NCBI RefSeq assembly: GCF_019192965.1
Contig: NZ_JAHTKU010000005.1
Location: 62,001 to 126,000, forward strand
Length of the DNA: 64,000 bases
Direction: 5' to 3'
From: Nocardioides daeguensis
GTDB taxonomy: Bacteria; Actinomycetota; Actinomycetes; Propionibacteriales; Nocardioidaceae
Under the pieces are notes generated by a model that made no database searches, was not told the DNA's origin, and was given only the letters and a program-made list of their open reading frames with translations. The position numbers and the translations under genes are program-made. Of the stretch, positions 8,137 through 16,810 are shown piece by piece (the stretch's first letter is position 1; each line of letters opens with the position of its first letter).

Positions 8137-8589
8137 CTATGCCTGCTCCTCGGCCGCGACCACCTTGCCGAGCGCGCGGCTGACGGCGGCGACCTCGGTC
8201 GCGGTCAGGTGCCGGGCGAAGTGCTCCTCGATCGCGGCGAGGTACGCCGGCGCAGCGGTCCGCAGCCGTTGACGACCGGCGTCGGTGATGGTCGCGAACG
8301 ACGAGCGCTTGTCGTCCGGGTTGGGCACCCGCGCGACCAGGCCGGCGCGCTCCAGCTCGCTGACCACACGACTGATCTGCTCACGACTCAGCACGGCCGC
8401 CGCACCGAGGTCCGACATCCGCAGCCGCCGCTGCGGTGCGGCGTTGAGCACCAGCAGCACGTCGTACCAGGAGATCTGCAGACCGGCGGCGGCGACCGCC
8501 CGCCCCAGCTTGGGGACGACGGCCGCGTGGGCCCGCAGCAGTGCGGCCCATGCGGTGACGCCCGGTTCATCCTGCGCGTTGCGTGCCAT
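8137..8589 (-). CDS. MarR-family transcriptional regulator
   Basis: 150 residues, the typical length for MarR dimeric winged-helix repressors. The HTH and wing are visible in LRMSDLGAAAVLSREQISRV and LVARVPNPDDKRSS, the latter carrying the usual Asp-x-Arg wing. The start is the ATG at 8589; an apparent longer frame upstream would run through the promoter. It is divergent from a rhodanese-YceI operon with a 105-bp shared promoter region holding two related palindromes, so auto-repression and control of that operon are likely. The ligand is unknown; thiol or oxidative stress would suit the rhodanese. Confidence 0.9.
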   Translation of the reverse strand: MARNAQDEPGVTAWAALLRAHAAVVPKLGRAVAAAGLQISWYDVLLVLNAAPQRRLRMSDLGAAAVLSREQISRVVSELERAGLVARVPNPDDKRSSFATITDAGRQRLRTAAPAYLAAIEEHFARHLTATEVAAVSRALGKVVAAEEQA

Positions 8590-8608
8590 GGCGCCATCGT
8601 AGATCTCC

Positions 8609-8624
8609 GTGCGTGCGCACGCAC
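8609..8624. promoter_or_regulatory. Perfect 16-bp palindrome, likely MarR operator 1
   Basis: GTGCGTGCGCACGCAC is a perfect palindrome 20 bp upstream of the MarR start codon and just before a TTGACG (8626-8631) that could be the -35 box of the rhodanese operon. Confidence 0.6.
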
Positions 8625-8652
8625 CTTGACGGAAGGGTCGACCCGAGCAATC

Positions 8653-8672
8653 ATGTACGTGCACACGCACAT
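8653..8672. promoter_or_regulatory. 20-bp imperfect palindrome, likely MarR operator 2
   Basis: ATGTACGTG and CACGCACAT flank a CA centre with one mismatch. It shares the GTGCGTG/CACGCAC core with the palindrome at 8609-8624 and lies 23 bp before the rhodanese ATG, where a bound repressor would block transcription start. Confidence 0.55.
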
Positions 8673-8694
8673 ATCTAGTGAAGGAGAACCACCC

Positions 8695-9033
8695 ATGGTC
8701 AAGGACCTCACCGGCACCGAGCTCGTCGAGCTCATCGAGAGCGGCCACCCGCTGACGCTGGTCGACGCCCTGCCGGAGGCGTACTACCGCCAGGCCCACC
8801 TGCCCGGCGCCGTCAACCTCGTCGAGCCGGACGCCGCCACCCACGCCGCCGCCCTGCTCCCCGACCGCGACCGGACCGTCGTGACCTACTGCTCGAACCG
8901 CGCCTGCGGCAACAGCGGGGCCCTCGCCCGACGCCTCGAGGCCCTCGGCTACACCGATGTCCGCACGTACCCGGACGGGATCCAGGACTGGGTCGAGTCG
9001 GGACGCCCGGTCGAGACGGGGGTGCCGGCATGA
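8695..9033 (+). CDS. Rhodanese-like sulfurtransferase
   Basis: Single rhodanese domain of 112 residues. The active-site loop is YCSNRACGNSG, with the persulfide-forming Cys at residue 66. The start is the ATG at 8695, preceded by GAAGGAG. It overlaps the next gene (YceI) by 4 bases, so the two are translated together. Control by the divergent MarR regulator is likely. The physiological sulfur acceptor is not evident; single-domain rhodaneses next to MarR regulators commonly act in sulfide, thiol or electrophile responses. Confidence 0.88.
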   Translation: MVKDLTGTELVELIESGHPLTLVDALPEAYYRQAHLPGAVNLVEPDAATHAAALLPDRDRTVVTYCSNRACGNSGALARRLEALGYTDVRTYPDGIQDWVESGRPVETGVPA

Positions 9034-9605
9034 CCGCCACCGGGACCGGCCTCACCGCCCCCGCACTCCCCACACCCGGCCGCTGGGAGATCGACCCCGG
9101 GCACGCCGACGTCTCCTTCACCGGTCGCCACTTCATGGTCACCAAGGTGCGGGGCCGGTTCACCGACGTCACCGGCGCACTCACCATCGCCGAGGACATC
9201 ACGCGCTCGCAGGTCGACGTGGTCATCGGCATGGCGAGCGTCAGCTCGGGCAGCGCGGACCGCGACGAGCACCTGCGCTCCGCCGAGCTGTTCGACGTCG
9301 CGACCTTCCCCGAGGCGACCTTCCGCAGCACCCGGGTCGCGTGGGGCGACCCCGGCAGCCGGGCCGGCACCGTCACCGGCGACCTGACCATCCACGGCGT
9401 GACCCGCTCGGTCGACCTCTCCGTCCGGTTCGAGGGTCAGGTGCGCGACCCGTGGGGTGGGGTGCGCGCGGTCTTCTCGGCGTCGACCCGGGTCAACCGT
9501 GAGGACTTCGGCGTCACCTGGAACGTCGCGCTGGAGGCCGGCGGACTGCTGGTCAGCAAGGACATCGAGATCACCATCGACGTCGAGACCGTCCTCGCCG
9601 GCTGA
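9030..9605 (+). CDS. YceI-family polyisoprenoid-binding-type protein
   Basis: 191 residues matching the YceI lipocalin-like barrel: it opens with GRWEIDPGHADVSFTGRHF and contains AGTVTGDLTIHGVTRSVDL, two hallmark strands of the family. No signal peptide is visible, so unlike the E. coli periplasmic protein it is probably cytoplasmic, as in many actinobacteria. It starts inside the stop of the rhodanese gene (ATGA). The pair likely forms a MarR-controlled stress operon. YceI proteins bind isoprenoid or amphiphilic molecules; the ligand here is unknown. Confidence 0.88.
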   Translation: MTATGTGLTAPALPTPGRWEIDPGHADVSFTGRHFMVTKVRGRFTDVTGALTIAEDITRSQVDVVIGMASVSSGSADRDEHLRSAELFDVATFPEATFRSTRVAWGDPGSRAGTVTGDLTIHGVTRSVDLSVRFEGQVRDPWGGVRAVFSASTRVNREDFGVTWNVALEAGGLLVSKDIEITIDVETVLAG

Positions 9606-9632
9606 CCGGCACCCCCGGAGGCGCCGGGCCGC

Positions 9633-10817
9633 TCAGGCCGGACGCCGCAGCCGGGCGTCCACGGCGGCCGGGCTGAGCACCTCGTCCAGCGCCAGGGCGG
9701 CGCACCCGACGAGACCGGCCCGGTCGCCGTACGTCGACGGCAGGAACTGCAGCTCGCGGGTCGCGAGCGCGGAGGACCGCGCGTAGACCGCCTCCCGCAC
9801 ACCCGCGGCGTAGACGTCGTAGGCCGCGGCCATGTCGCCGCCGAGCACGACGGCGCGCGGGTTGAGCAGGTTGATGGCGACCGCGAGCAGCTCGCCGACC
9901 ATCCGGCCGCTCTCGCGCAGCAGCTGCTTGGCCTCGGGGTCGCCGGCGAGGGCGAGGGCGACGAGGTCGCGGACGTGCTCGACGTCGCGGCCCTCCTCGC
10001 GCAGCCGGGCCACCAGTGCCCATCCCGCGGCGATGGTCTCCAGGCAGCCGACGTCGCCGCACCGGCACGGGCGGCCGGCCGCCTCCGCGACCTTGGTGTG
10101 GCCGAGCTCGCCGGCGGCGCCGAGGGCGCCGGTGACGATCCGGCCGCCCGCGACGACGCCGAGGCCGAGGCCGGTGGAGGCCTTGAGCACCAGCAGGTCG
10201 CGGGCCTGCGCGGCGTGGCCGAGGTACTCCGAGCGCGCGAGGATGTCGGCGTCGTTGGCCAAGAAGAGCGGGGCGTCGGCCACCCTCGCGAGGTACGGCG
10301 CCAGCGGGATCCCGTCCCAGCCAGCCATGACCGGCGTGTCCACGCTGACGCCGCGCTCGGTGTCGACGGCGCCGGGCAGGGACATGCCGATGCCGAGCAC
10401 GGGCGGGGTCGTCGGCTCGAGCAGGCGCACCAGCTGGTCGGCGACCCCGGGCATGACGAGGTCGGGTCCGGCGCCGACGTCGTGGTCGACGGCGGAGGCG
10501 GCGAGCTCGGTGCCGCCGAGGTCGAAGACGGCGACCTGTGAGCGGGAGCGCCCGATCGCGACGGCGAGCACGGTGCCGGCGTCGGCGTCGAGCTCGAGGC
10601 TGCCCGGGGGCCGGCCGCCGGTGGAGGCGAGCTCGGCGCCGATCCGGAGCAGCCCGGCCTCGCCGAGCGCGCTGACCCGGGCGACCACCGCGGTCCGGGA
10701 CAGGCCGGTGAGCCGGACCAGGTCGGCCCGGGTGGCGGCACGGCCCGAACGCACCAGCGCGAACAGCTCCCCCGCCGTCGCCGTGTCGCGCCCGACCGGC
10801 TGCCGCACCTCCGTCAT
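9633..10817 (-). CDS. ROK-family transcriptional regulator
   Basis: 394 residues. The N-terminal winged HTH (RADLVRLTGLSRTAVVARVS) is fused to a ROK sugar-kinase-like domain with the phosphate and sugar signature (LGLGVVAGGRIVTGALGAAG, ELGHTKV) and the zinc cluster CRCGDVGCLE. This is the NagC/XylR repressor architecture. It is divergent from the zwf-edd-eda operon across about 100 bp, so sugar-responsive control of glucose catabolism is a reasonable inference. The gene ends 27 bp from the convergent yceI stop. Confidence 0.9.
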   Translation of the reverse strand: MTEVRQPVGRDTATAGELFALVRSGRAATRADLVRLTGLSRTAVVARVSALGEAGLLRIGAELASTGGRPPGSLELDADAGTVLAVAIGRSRSQVAVFDLGGTELAASAVDHDVGAGPDLVMPGVADQLVRLLEPTTPPVLGIGMSLPGAVDTERGVSVDTPVMAGWDGIPLAPYLARVADAPLFLANDADILARSEYLGHAAQARDLLVLKASTGLGLGVVAGGRIVTGALGAAGELGHTKVAEAAGRPCRCGDVGCLETIAAGWALVARLREEGRDVEHVRDLVALALAGDPEAKQLLRESGRMVGELLAVAINLLNPRAVVLGGDMAAAYDVYAAGVREAVYARSSALATRELQFLPSTYGDRAGLVGCAALALDEVLSPAAVDARLRRPA

Positions 10818-10919
10818 GCGACCGAACTCTAGGGCGGGAACGAAACCTCGGCGACTTTAACCCGAAAAAAACATAAGCATGACTTCCCGAAGGCAGTCTT
10901 CCGCACTACCGTTGCTCCG
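10818..10919. promoter_or_regulatory. Divergent promoter region of ROK regulator and zwf operon
   Basis: About 100 bp containing an unusually A-rich stretch (cccgaaaaaaacataagcat, 10861-10880) in an otherwise GC-rich genome. CATAAG may serve as a -10 box for zwf. The zwf GTG has no clear Shine-Dalgarno, which suggests a short or leaderless transcript. Confidence 0.4.
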
Positions 10920-12383
10920 GTGACCGCACCCGACCTCGTGCTTCCCCCCTGCGACTTCACCGTGTTCGGCGGCACCGGCGACCTGGCGCTGCGCAAGCTG
11001 CTGCCCGGCCTCTACGAGCAGGAGCGCCGCGGGCAGCTCCCCGCCGGCACCCGGATCATCGGCGTCTCGCGCAGCCCGCTCGACGACGCCGGCTACCGCG
11101 ACCTCGTCACCCGCGCCCTGTTCGACCACGTGGCCGAGGACCACCTCGAAGCCGGGGCGCTGCACCGGCTGACCGCCCGGCTGCACCACCTCTCCCTCGA
11201 CATCGGCTCCGCCGACGACTGGCACCGGCTGCACGGCCTGCTCAAGGACCGGCCGGACCGGCCCGCCGGGGAGGAGGCGACCCGGATCCACTACCTCGCC
11301 GTCGCCTCCGAGCTGTTCGGACCGATCTGCGACCGGCTCGACGCCCTCGGCCTGGTCACGCCGGAGTGCCGGGTCGTGCTCGAGAAGCCGATCGGCGCCG
11401 ACCTCGCCTCGTCGCACCAGGTGAACGACGCCGTCGGCCGGGTGTTCGCGGAACGACAGATCTTCCGGATCGACCACTACCTCGGCAAGGAGAGCGTGCA
11501 GAACCTGCTCGTCACCCGCTTCGCCAACGTCTTCTTGGAGCCGATCTGGAACTCCCGCTGGGTCGACCACGTGCAGATCACCGTGTCCGAGACGCTCGGC
11601 GTCGCGGGTCGCGGCGAGTACTACGACAAGGCCGGCGCGCTGCGCGACATGGTGCAGAACCACCTGCTCCAGATGCTGTGCCTGATCGCGATGGAGCCGC
11701 CGACGTACGTCGGCGGCGACCCGGTCCGCGACGAGAAGCTCAAGGTGCTGCAGGCCCTCAAGCCGCTCACCGGGGCCGACGTCGACCGCTTCACCGTGCG
11801 CGGCCAGTACACGTCGTACGGCGAGAAGGTCGGGCACCCGAGCACGACGGAGACCTTCGTCGCCCTGCGTGCGGAGGTGCAGAACTGGCGCTGGGCCGGC
11901 GTCCCGTTCTACCTGCGCACCGGGAAGCGGCTGGCCCGCAAGGAGTCGACCATCGAGGTCGTCTTCAAGGAGCCGCCGCACGCGATGTTCCCGCACAGCG
12001 AGGGCGTCACCACGCCCAACCGGCTCACCGTGCGGATGCAGCCCGACGAGGGCATGCAGCTGCACATGACCGCGAAGCACCCGGGTCCCGGCGGCATCCG
12101 CCTGCACCCCGCCTCGCTGGACCTGAGCTACGCCGACGCCTTCGACGAGCGCAGCCCGGAGCCGTACGAGCGCCTCCTCATGGACGTGATGCGCGGCATC
12201 CCCACCTTGTTCATGCGTCGCGACGAGGTCGAGGCCGCGTGGACGTGGACGCAGCCCGTGCTCGAGCAGTGGGAGCGCGCCGCCGTCGAACCCGTCCGCT
12301 ACCACCCCGGCAGCGAGGGGCCGGCCGCCGCCGCCCGGCTGCTGGCCCGCGACGGCCGGCGGTGGCAGGAGGCCGGCCGATGA
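10920..12383 (+). CDS. zwf: Glucose-6-phosphate 1-dehydrogenase
   Basis: Oxidises glucose 6-phosphate to 6-phosphogluconolactone with NAD(P). The coenzyme-binding motif GGTGDLA is at residues 17-23, EKP at 155-157, and the substrate and catalytic motif RIDHYLGK at 183-190 contains the catalytic His. The length of 487 is normal. The GTG at 10920 is the start. It overlaps edd by 4 bases (ATGA), so this copy feeds the Entner-Doudoroff pathway directly. No opcA or lactonase gene accompanies it, unlike the usual actinobacterial pentose-phosphate cluster. It is probably under the divergent ROK regulator. Confidence 0.97.
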   Translation: MTAPDLVLPPCDFTVFGGTGDLALRKLLPGLYEQERRGQLPAGTRIIGVSRSPLDDAGYRDLVTRALFDHVAEDHLEAGALHRLTARLHHLSLDIGSADDWHRLHGLLKDRPDRPAGEEATRIHYLAVASELFGPICDRLDALGLVTPECRVVLEKPIGADLASSHQVNDAVGRVFAERQIFRIDHYLGKESVQNLLVTRFANVFLEPIWNSRWVDHVQITVSETLGVAGRGEYYDKAGALRDMVQNHLLQMLCLIAMEPPTYVGGDPVRDEKLKVLQALKPLTGADVDRFTVRGQYTSYGEKVGHPSTTETFVALRAEVQNWRWAGVPFYLRTGKRLARKESTIEVVFKEPPHAMFPHSEGVTTPNRLTVRMQPDEGMQLHMTAKHPGPGGIRLHPASLDLSYADAFDERSPEPYERLLMDVMRGIPTLFMRRDEVEAAWTWTQPVLEQWERAAVEPVRYHPGSEGPAAAARLLARDGRRWQEAGR

Positions 12384-14230
12384 CCGCGCTCCACCCGGTC
12401 CTCGCCGAGGTCACCCGCCGACTCACCGAGCGCAGCGCGGCCACCCGCGCGGCGTACCTCGCCCGGGTGCGCGCCGCCGCGGTCCGCGGCCCGGCGCGCG
12501 GGCGGCTCGCCTGCGCCAACCTCGCGCACGGCTTCGCCGCCGCCGAGGGCAGCGAGAAGACCGAGCTGGCCCGCGGGCAGAAGCCCAACCTGGCGATCGT
12601 CACCAGCTACAACGACATGCTCTCCGCGCACCAGCCGTACGGCGCCTACCCGCCGGTCCTCAAGGACGCGGTGATCCGGGCGGGTGGCCTCGCCCAGGTC
12701 GCCGGCGGCGTGCCGGCGATGTGCGACGGCATCACCCAGGGCCGCGACGGCATGCAGCTCTCGCTCTACAGCCGCGACGTGATCGCGATGGCGACGGCGA
12801 TCGCGCTGTCGCACGACATGTTCGACGCGGCCCTGCTGCTCGGCGTCTGCGACAAGATCGTGCCCGGCCTGCTGATCGGGGCGCTGTCCTTCGGGCACCT
12901 GCCCACCGTCCTCGTCCCCGCCGGGCCGATGACCTCGGGTCTGCCGAACGGCGAGAAGGCCCAGGTCCGGCAGCGGTACGCCGAGGGCAAGGCCGGACGT
13001 GAGGAGCTGCTCGAGGCCGAGGCGGCGGCGTACCACTCGCGGGGGACCTGCACCTTCTACGGCACCGCCAACTCCAACCAGCTGCTGATGGAGGTGATGG
13101 GCCTGCACCTGCCCGGCTCGTCCTTCGTCAACCCGGGCACGCCGCTGCGCGACGCGCTGACCCGCGAGGCCGCCGCGGTGGCGGTCCGGCGAGCCGCCGG
13201 TGCCGCCCCGGGCATCGGCGAGATGGTCGACGAGCTGGTCGTCCTCAACGCGTGCGTCGCCCTGCTCGCCAGCGGCGGGTCGACCAACCACACCCTGCAC
13301 CTGGTCGCGATCGCCCGCGCCGCCGGGATCCTGCTCACCTGGGACGACCTCGCGGACCTCTCGGCCGTCGTACCGCTGCTCGCCCGGGTGTACCCCAACG
13401 GCGCGGCCGACGTGAACCACTTCCACGCCGCCGGCGGGATCGGGTTCCTGGTGCGCACCCTGCTCGATGCCGGACTGATGCACAAGGACGTCGAGACGGT
13501 CGTGGGGCGCGGGCTGCGCCGCTACACCGAGGAGCCGGTGCTCGTCGACGGCGAGCTGTCGTGGCGGCCGGGGCCCCCCGAGAGCCTGGACCCGGCCGTG
13601 CTGCGGCCGGCGAACGCGCCGTTCTCGGCGGACGGCGGGCTCAAGGTGGTCCGCGGACCGCTGGGCACCGGGGTGGTGAAGACGTCGGCGGTCGCGGTCG
13701 GGCACCGGGTGGTGTCGGCGCCGGCGCGGGTGTTCGACGACCAGCACGACTTCCTGCTCGCCTTCGCGAACGGCGAGCTGGACGGGATCGACCTGGTCGC
13801 GGTGATCCGGTACCAGGGCCCGGCCGCCAACGGCATGCCCGAGCTGCACAAGCTGACACCGGCGCTCGGCGTCCTGCAGGACCGGGGACAGCGGGTCGCG
13901 ATCGTCACCGACGGGCGGATGTCCGGCGCCTCCGGCAAGGTCCCCGCCGCCATCCACGTCACCCCCGAGGCCGCGCTCGGCGGGCCGCTGTCCCGGGTGC
14001 GCGACGGCGACGTGATCACGCTCGACCCGGACGCCGGGGTGCTGAGGATCGGCGCCGATCTCGCGCGCCGCGACCCGACCGGTGCCGCGCCGTCCGGTAC
14101 GGCGTGGGCGGGCACCGGCCGCGAGCTGTTCGCCGCCTTCCGGGCCAGTGTCGGCCCCGCCGACGAGGGCGCCTCGGTCTTCCCCGTCCCCACTGCCGTG
14201 TCCCCGGAGGTCCCCCTTGTCCGCGCCTGA
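12380..14230 (+). CDS. edd: Phosphogluconate dehydratase (Entner-Doudoroff)
   Basis: Dehydrates 6-phosphogluconate to KDPG; a member of the IlvD/Edd iron-sulfur dehydratases. Visible are the cluster-binding segments [17 protein letters not shown] and [11 protein letters not shown], the motif [12 protein letters not shown], and the C-terminal [13 protein letters not shown]. The length of 616 residues matches Edd. The ATG at 12380 overlaps the zwf stop; the frame is open further upstream, but that extension is an antiphase reading of zwf. eda follows with a 14-base overlap. Confidence 0.97.
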   Translation: MTALHPVLAEVTRRLTERSAATRAAYLARVRAAAVRGPARGRLACANLAHGFAAAEGSEKTELARGQKPNLAIVTSYNDMLSAHQPYGAYPPVLKDAVIRAGGLAQVAGGVPAMCDGITQGRDGMQLSLYSRDVIAMATAIALSHDMFDAALLLGVCDKIVPGLLIGALSFGHLPTVLVPAGPMTSGLPNGEKAQVRQRYAEGKAGREELLEAEAAAYHSRGTCTFYGTANSNQLLMEVMGLHLPGSSFVNPGTPLRDALTREAAAVAVRRAAGAAPGIGEMVDELVVLNACVALLASGGSTNHTLHLVAIARAAGILLTWDDLADLSAVVPLLARVYPNGAADVNHFHAAGGIGFLVRTLLDAGLMHKDVETVVGRGLRRYTEEPVLVDGELSWRPGPPESLDPAVLRPANAPFSADGGLKVVRGPLGTGVVKTSAVAVGHRVVSAPARVFDDQHDFLLAFANGELDGIDLVAVIRYQGPAANGMPELHKLTPALGVLQDRGQRVAIVTDGRMSGASGKVPAAIHVTPEAALGGPLSRVRDGDVITLDPDAGVLRIGADLARRDPTGAAPSGTAWAGTGRELFAAFRASVGPADEGASVFPVPTAVSPEVPLVRA

Positions 14231-14840
14231 CTCCGTCCTCGACCTGGTCCCGGTGCTGCCGGTCGTCCTCGTCGACGACCTCACCACCGCGGTCCCGATC
14301 GCGCGCGCCCTCGTCGACGGCGGCCTGCCCGCCATCGAGCTGACCCTGCGCACGCCGGTCGCCCTCGACGCGATCCGGGCGATCGCGGCCGAGGTGCCCG
14401 AGATCGCCCTCGGCGCCGGCACCGTCGTGACCCCGGCCCAGGCGTCGGCCGCCGTCGCCGCGGGCGCCGGCTTCCTCGTCTCGCCGGGCTGCACGCCGTC
14501 GCTGCTCGCCGCGATGCGCGACACCGGTCTCGCGTTCCTGCCCGGGACCTCGACGGTCTCGGAGGTGATGGGGGTGCTCGAGGCCGGCCTGACCGAGATG
14601 AAGTTCTTCCCGGCCGAGGCGGCCGGCGGGGCGCCGTACCTCCGCTCGGTCGCCGGCCCCCTTCCCCAGGCCCGGTTCTGCCCGACGGGCGGCATCACGC
14701 CCACGTCGGCTCCCCGCTATCTCGCGCTGCCCAACGTGGGCTGCGTCGGCGGCTCCTGGCTCACCCCGCCCGACGCCGTCGCCGCCCGCGACTGGGAGCG
14801 GATCAGCAAGCTCGCAGCCGAGGCGGCGGCGCTGGGTTGA
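14217..14840 (+). CDS. eda: KDPG aldolase (2-dehydro-3-deoxyphosphogluconate aldolase)
   Basis: Cleaves KDPG to pyruvate and glyceraldehyde 3-phosphate. A class I aldolase TIM barrel of 207 residues: [45 protein letters not shown], and the Schiff-base Lys in [13 protein letters not shown] closes the phosphate site. I chose the TTG at 14217 because GGAGG (14206-14210) sits at the right distance; it overlaps the end of edd. This completes a zwf-edd-eda operon. Confidence 0.95.
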   Translation: MSAPDSVLDLVPVLPVVLVDDLTTAVPIARALVDGGLPAIELTLRTPVALDAIRAIAAEVPEIALGAGTVVTPAQASAAVAAGAGFLVSPGCTPSLLAAMRDTGLAFLPGTSTVSEVMGVLEAGLTEMKFFPAEAAGGAPYLRSVAGPLPQARFCPTGGITPTSAPRYLALPNVGCVGGSWLTPPDAVAARDWERISKLAAEAAALG

Positions 14841-14849
14841 GTGGGGGGT

Positions 14850-14914
14850 ACCGCGCCCCATGCGTATCGGTCGTGAAAACGAGGAGATGACGACCAATAC
14901 GCATGGGGCGCGGT
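14850..14914. terminator. 25-bp near-perfect hairpin between convergent eda and tadA
   Basis: Arms 14850-14874 and 14890-14914 are complementary with one mismatch around a 15-base loop. It lies 9 bp after the eda stop and ends just before the tadA stop, so it can terminate transcription from both sides. The stem is long enough that a dispersed palindromic repeat element is an alternative explanation. Confidence 0.7.
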
Positions 14915-14919
14915 CGATC

Positions 14920-15387
14920 TCAGGCGCGCTGGGCGGAGAAGAAGCCGTCCAACAGCGCGGCCGACTCCTCGGCCAGCACCCCGGCGAGGACCTCGGGACG
15001 GTGGTTGAGCCGGCGGTCGCGGACGACGTCCCACAGCGAGCCCACGGCACCCGCCTTGTCGTCGTACGCACCGAAGACGACGCGGTCCACCCGGGACAGG
15101 ACGGCGGCGCCGGCACACATCGTGCACGGCTCGAGGGTGACGACCAGGGTGCAGCCGGTGAGCCGCCACTCGCCGCGGGCTGCGGCCGCCTGCCGCAGGG
15201 CGACCACCTCGGCGTGTCCCGTGGGATCGGCGTCGCGCTCGCGGACGTTGCGTCCGGTGCCGACCACCGCCCCGGACGCGTCGACGACGACGGCGCCGAT
15301 GGGCACGTCACCGGTCGCGAGCGCGGCGGCGGCCTCCGTGAGGGCGGCCCGCATCGGGTCCTCCCAGCGGCTGAGCGGTGCGCTCAC
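14920..15387 (-). CDS. tadA: tRNA(Arg) adenosine-34 deaminase
   Basis: Converts A34 to inosine in tRNA-Arg(ACG). Zinc-dependent cytidine-deaminase fold of 155 residues: catalytic HAE in PTGHAEVVALRQ and the zinc pair in PCTMCAGA. The GTG at 15387 overlaps the stop of an upstream 22-codon mini-ORF (GTGA). The upstream genes in the chain include the TadA-associated protein, which supports the assignment over guanine or cytosine deaminase. Confidence 0.95.
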   Translation of the reverse strand: MSAPLSRWEDPMRAALTEAAAALATGDVPIGAVVVDASGAVVGTGRNVRERDADPTGHAEVVALRQAAAARGEWRLTGCTLVVTLEPCTMCAGAAVLSRVDRVVFGAYDDKAGAVGSLWDVVRDRRLNHRPEVLAGVLAEESAALLDGFFSAQRA

Positions 15388-15452
15388 GCGGGGTCCCCGA
15401 CGAGTTGTTCGGCGGAGCGAAGCGGGGGAGAAGAACTCGGTGGGGTGCTCAT
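15384..15452 (-). CDS. 22-residue mini-ORF B between tadA-associated gene and tadA
   Basis: ATG at 15452, stop overlapping the tadA GTG by 4 bases. The product begins MSTPPSSSPPLR and ends LVGDPA. It is a diverged tandem copy (65-bp period) of mini-ORF A. No function is recognised. It may be a translation relay rather than a functional peptide. Confidence 0.4.
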   Translation of the reverse strand: MSTPPSSSPPLRSAEQLVGDPA

Positions 15453-15517
15453 GCGGGGTCCCCGCCGCGTTGCTCGGCGGAGCGGGGCGGGGGCGAGGAA
15501 CTCGGTGGGGCGCTCAT
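15388..15517. repeat. Two tandem 65-bp imperfect repeats
   Basis: The units share cggggtccccg, ttg-tcggcggagcg and gaactcggtgggg blocks and span the whole gap between tadA and the upstream gene. Divergence preserves the start, stop and length of the short frames. Confidence 0.85.
15449..15517 (-). CDS. 22-residue mini-ORF A, tandem copy of mini-ORF B
   Basis: ATG at 15517 overlaps the TGA of the TadA-associated gene; its own TGA overlaps the ATG of mini-ORF B. The product begins MSAPPSSSPPPR and ends RGGDPA, 16 of 22 positions matching the second copy by eye. All junctions in this chain are 4-base stop/start overlaps. Confidence 0.4.
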   Translation of the reverse strand: MSAPPSSSPPPRSAEQRGGDPA

Positions 15518-16002
15518 GCGGAGGTGAGGCCGACGGCGTCGTCGAAGAGGTCACCGAAGCCGAGGCCGCGGGCGACCTCGGAGAGCATCTCGTCGGGGTA
15601 CAGCTCGTCGTCGTCGAGGATCGCGGCCAGGTCCATCGCGCCCACGCCGAGGTCGCTGAGCAGCTCGAGGTCGCCAGCGGGCTCGGGGTCGTCCTCGTCC
15701 TCGACCGGCGGCAGCCCGAGGTGCTCGACCACGCCGGCCGCGACCTCCCACTCGGTCGCCGCGGTGATGTCGGAGAGCATCACCCGGGTGCGCGGACCGG
15801 TGACCCGGACGACCACGAAGAAGTCCTCCTCGACCGCGACCAGGCCGACGGCACCGCCGTCACCGGGAAAGCGGCGCAGGGCGGCGGCCAGCGTCTCCAC
15901 GTCGGTGGCGTGGTCGGGCGAGAGCTCGGCCACCTGCCACACGCCCTCCTCGCGGTAGGCGGCAAGGGCGAAGTCCACCGATTCGATGGCCGTGGCGGTC
16001 AT
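15514..16002 (-). CDS. tRNA adenosine deaminase-associated protein
   Basis: 162 residues, strongly acidic in its C-terminal half (VEDEDDPEPAGDLE, ILDDDELYPDEM). It matches the actinobacterial family annotated as tRNA adenosine deaminase-associated protein, found next to tadA. The N-terminal part (VDFALAAYREEGVWQVAEL) is the conserved domain. The ATG is at 16002. Its stop overlaps mini-ORF A, which leads by further overlaps to tadA. The biochemical role is unknown; partnership with TadA is inferred from conserved neighbourhood. Confidence 0.88.
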   Translation of the reverse strand: MTATAIESVDFALAAYREEGVWQVAELSPDHATDVETLAAALRRFPGDGGAVGLVAVEEDFFVVVRVTGPRTRVMLSDITAATEWEVAAGVVEHLGLPPVEDEDDPEPAGDLELLSDLGVGAMDLAAILDDDELYPDEMLSEVARGLGFGDLFDDAVGLTSA

Positions 16003-16060
16003 GCGTCAAGCGTGGCACGGGACCGGTCGCAGGGCCAGAGGGTTTCCTCGCCCGCACCGC

Positions 16061-16684
16061 TCATCGGTCGGGGACCGGGGTGGCGTACCAGAGGGTCCGG
16101 TGGGTCCACCGGCCCGGACCGAGCCGCGTACCGGAGCAGACGATGATCACCACCCGCTCCGGCCCCCCGGACCGGAGCGCCTTGCGGCGCGGCACCCGGT
16201 TGACGGCGTACTCCCTGCGCCGGGTGACCTGGTAGCAGGCGGCCACCTTCCCGCCCCGGCTGCCGAGCACCAGCAGGTCGCCCGCCTGCAGCGAGCCGAG
16301 CAAGGCGTTGCCGAGCGCCGTGCCGTCGGGCCAGGTGTGGGCGGCCATGATCACGGTGCCCTTGCGGCCGCCCGGGCGTCGCTGCGGGTCGCGACTCATC
16401 AGCCACTTCCCGCGGTCCGAGACCGGAGGCGCGCCGACCGCGCCCGACGGGGTACGGCGCACGCGGAGCACGCCCACCGACCGGCCGATCGCGGGGATGG
16501 TGGCCGTGGTCGGGTTGAACGCGCGGGCCGGCGTCACGCACGGACGTGCGCCACCGGCGCGGGGCGCGGGCCCCGCGTCCGCTGCGGGGACCGTGGCCCC
16601 GGTCAGCGCGACCGCGAGCACGACGGCCGCAGCCCGCCGGCGTACCCGGCTCCTGGCTCTGCCCGGAGCACGTCGGCGGCTCAC
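16061..16684 (-). CDS. Class F (single-copy) sortase-like exported protein
   Basis: 207 residues from the GTG at 16684, chosen because GGGGGA lies 5 bases upstream; an ATG at 16696 is the alternative. A twin-arginine-rich N-terminus and hydrophobic segment (AAAVVLAVALTGATVPAADA) are followed by a sortase-like barrel with His in GTVIMAAHTW, Cys in VVIIVCSG and Arg in GRWTHRT. The order and spacing match class F sortases of actinobacteria. No LPXTG substrate gene is adjacent. Divergent from upp. Confidence 0.8.
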   Translation of the reverse strand: MSRRRAPGRARSRVRRRAAAVVLAVALTGATVPAADAGPAPRAGGARPCVTPARAFNPTTATIPAIGRSVGVLRVRRTPSGAVGAPPVSDRGKWLMSRDPQRRPGGRKGTVIMAAHTWPDGTALGNALLGSLQAGDLLVLGSRGGKVAACYQVTRRREYAVNRVPRRKALRSGGPERVVIIVCSGTRLGPGRWTHRTLWYATPVPDR

Positions 16685-16810
16685 GATGTCCCCCATGCCG
16701 TTGCGCAAGTCCACGGATCGCCCCCTGACGACGCGCCTACCACCGGATGATCTGACCCGAGCCGCAGAGAGGATCATAGTCAGCGCCGGGCGAGCGTCTA
16801 GGCTCCCGCC

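Noticed and set aside
12766..13053. Several antisense frames within edd and eda
   Set aside because: All overlap confirmed enzymes and lack independent support.
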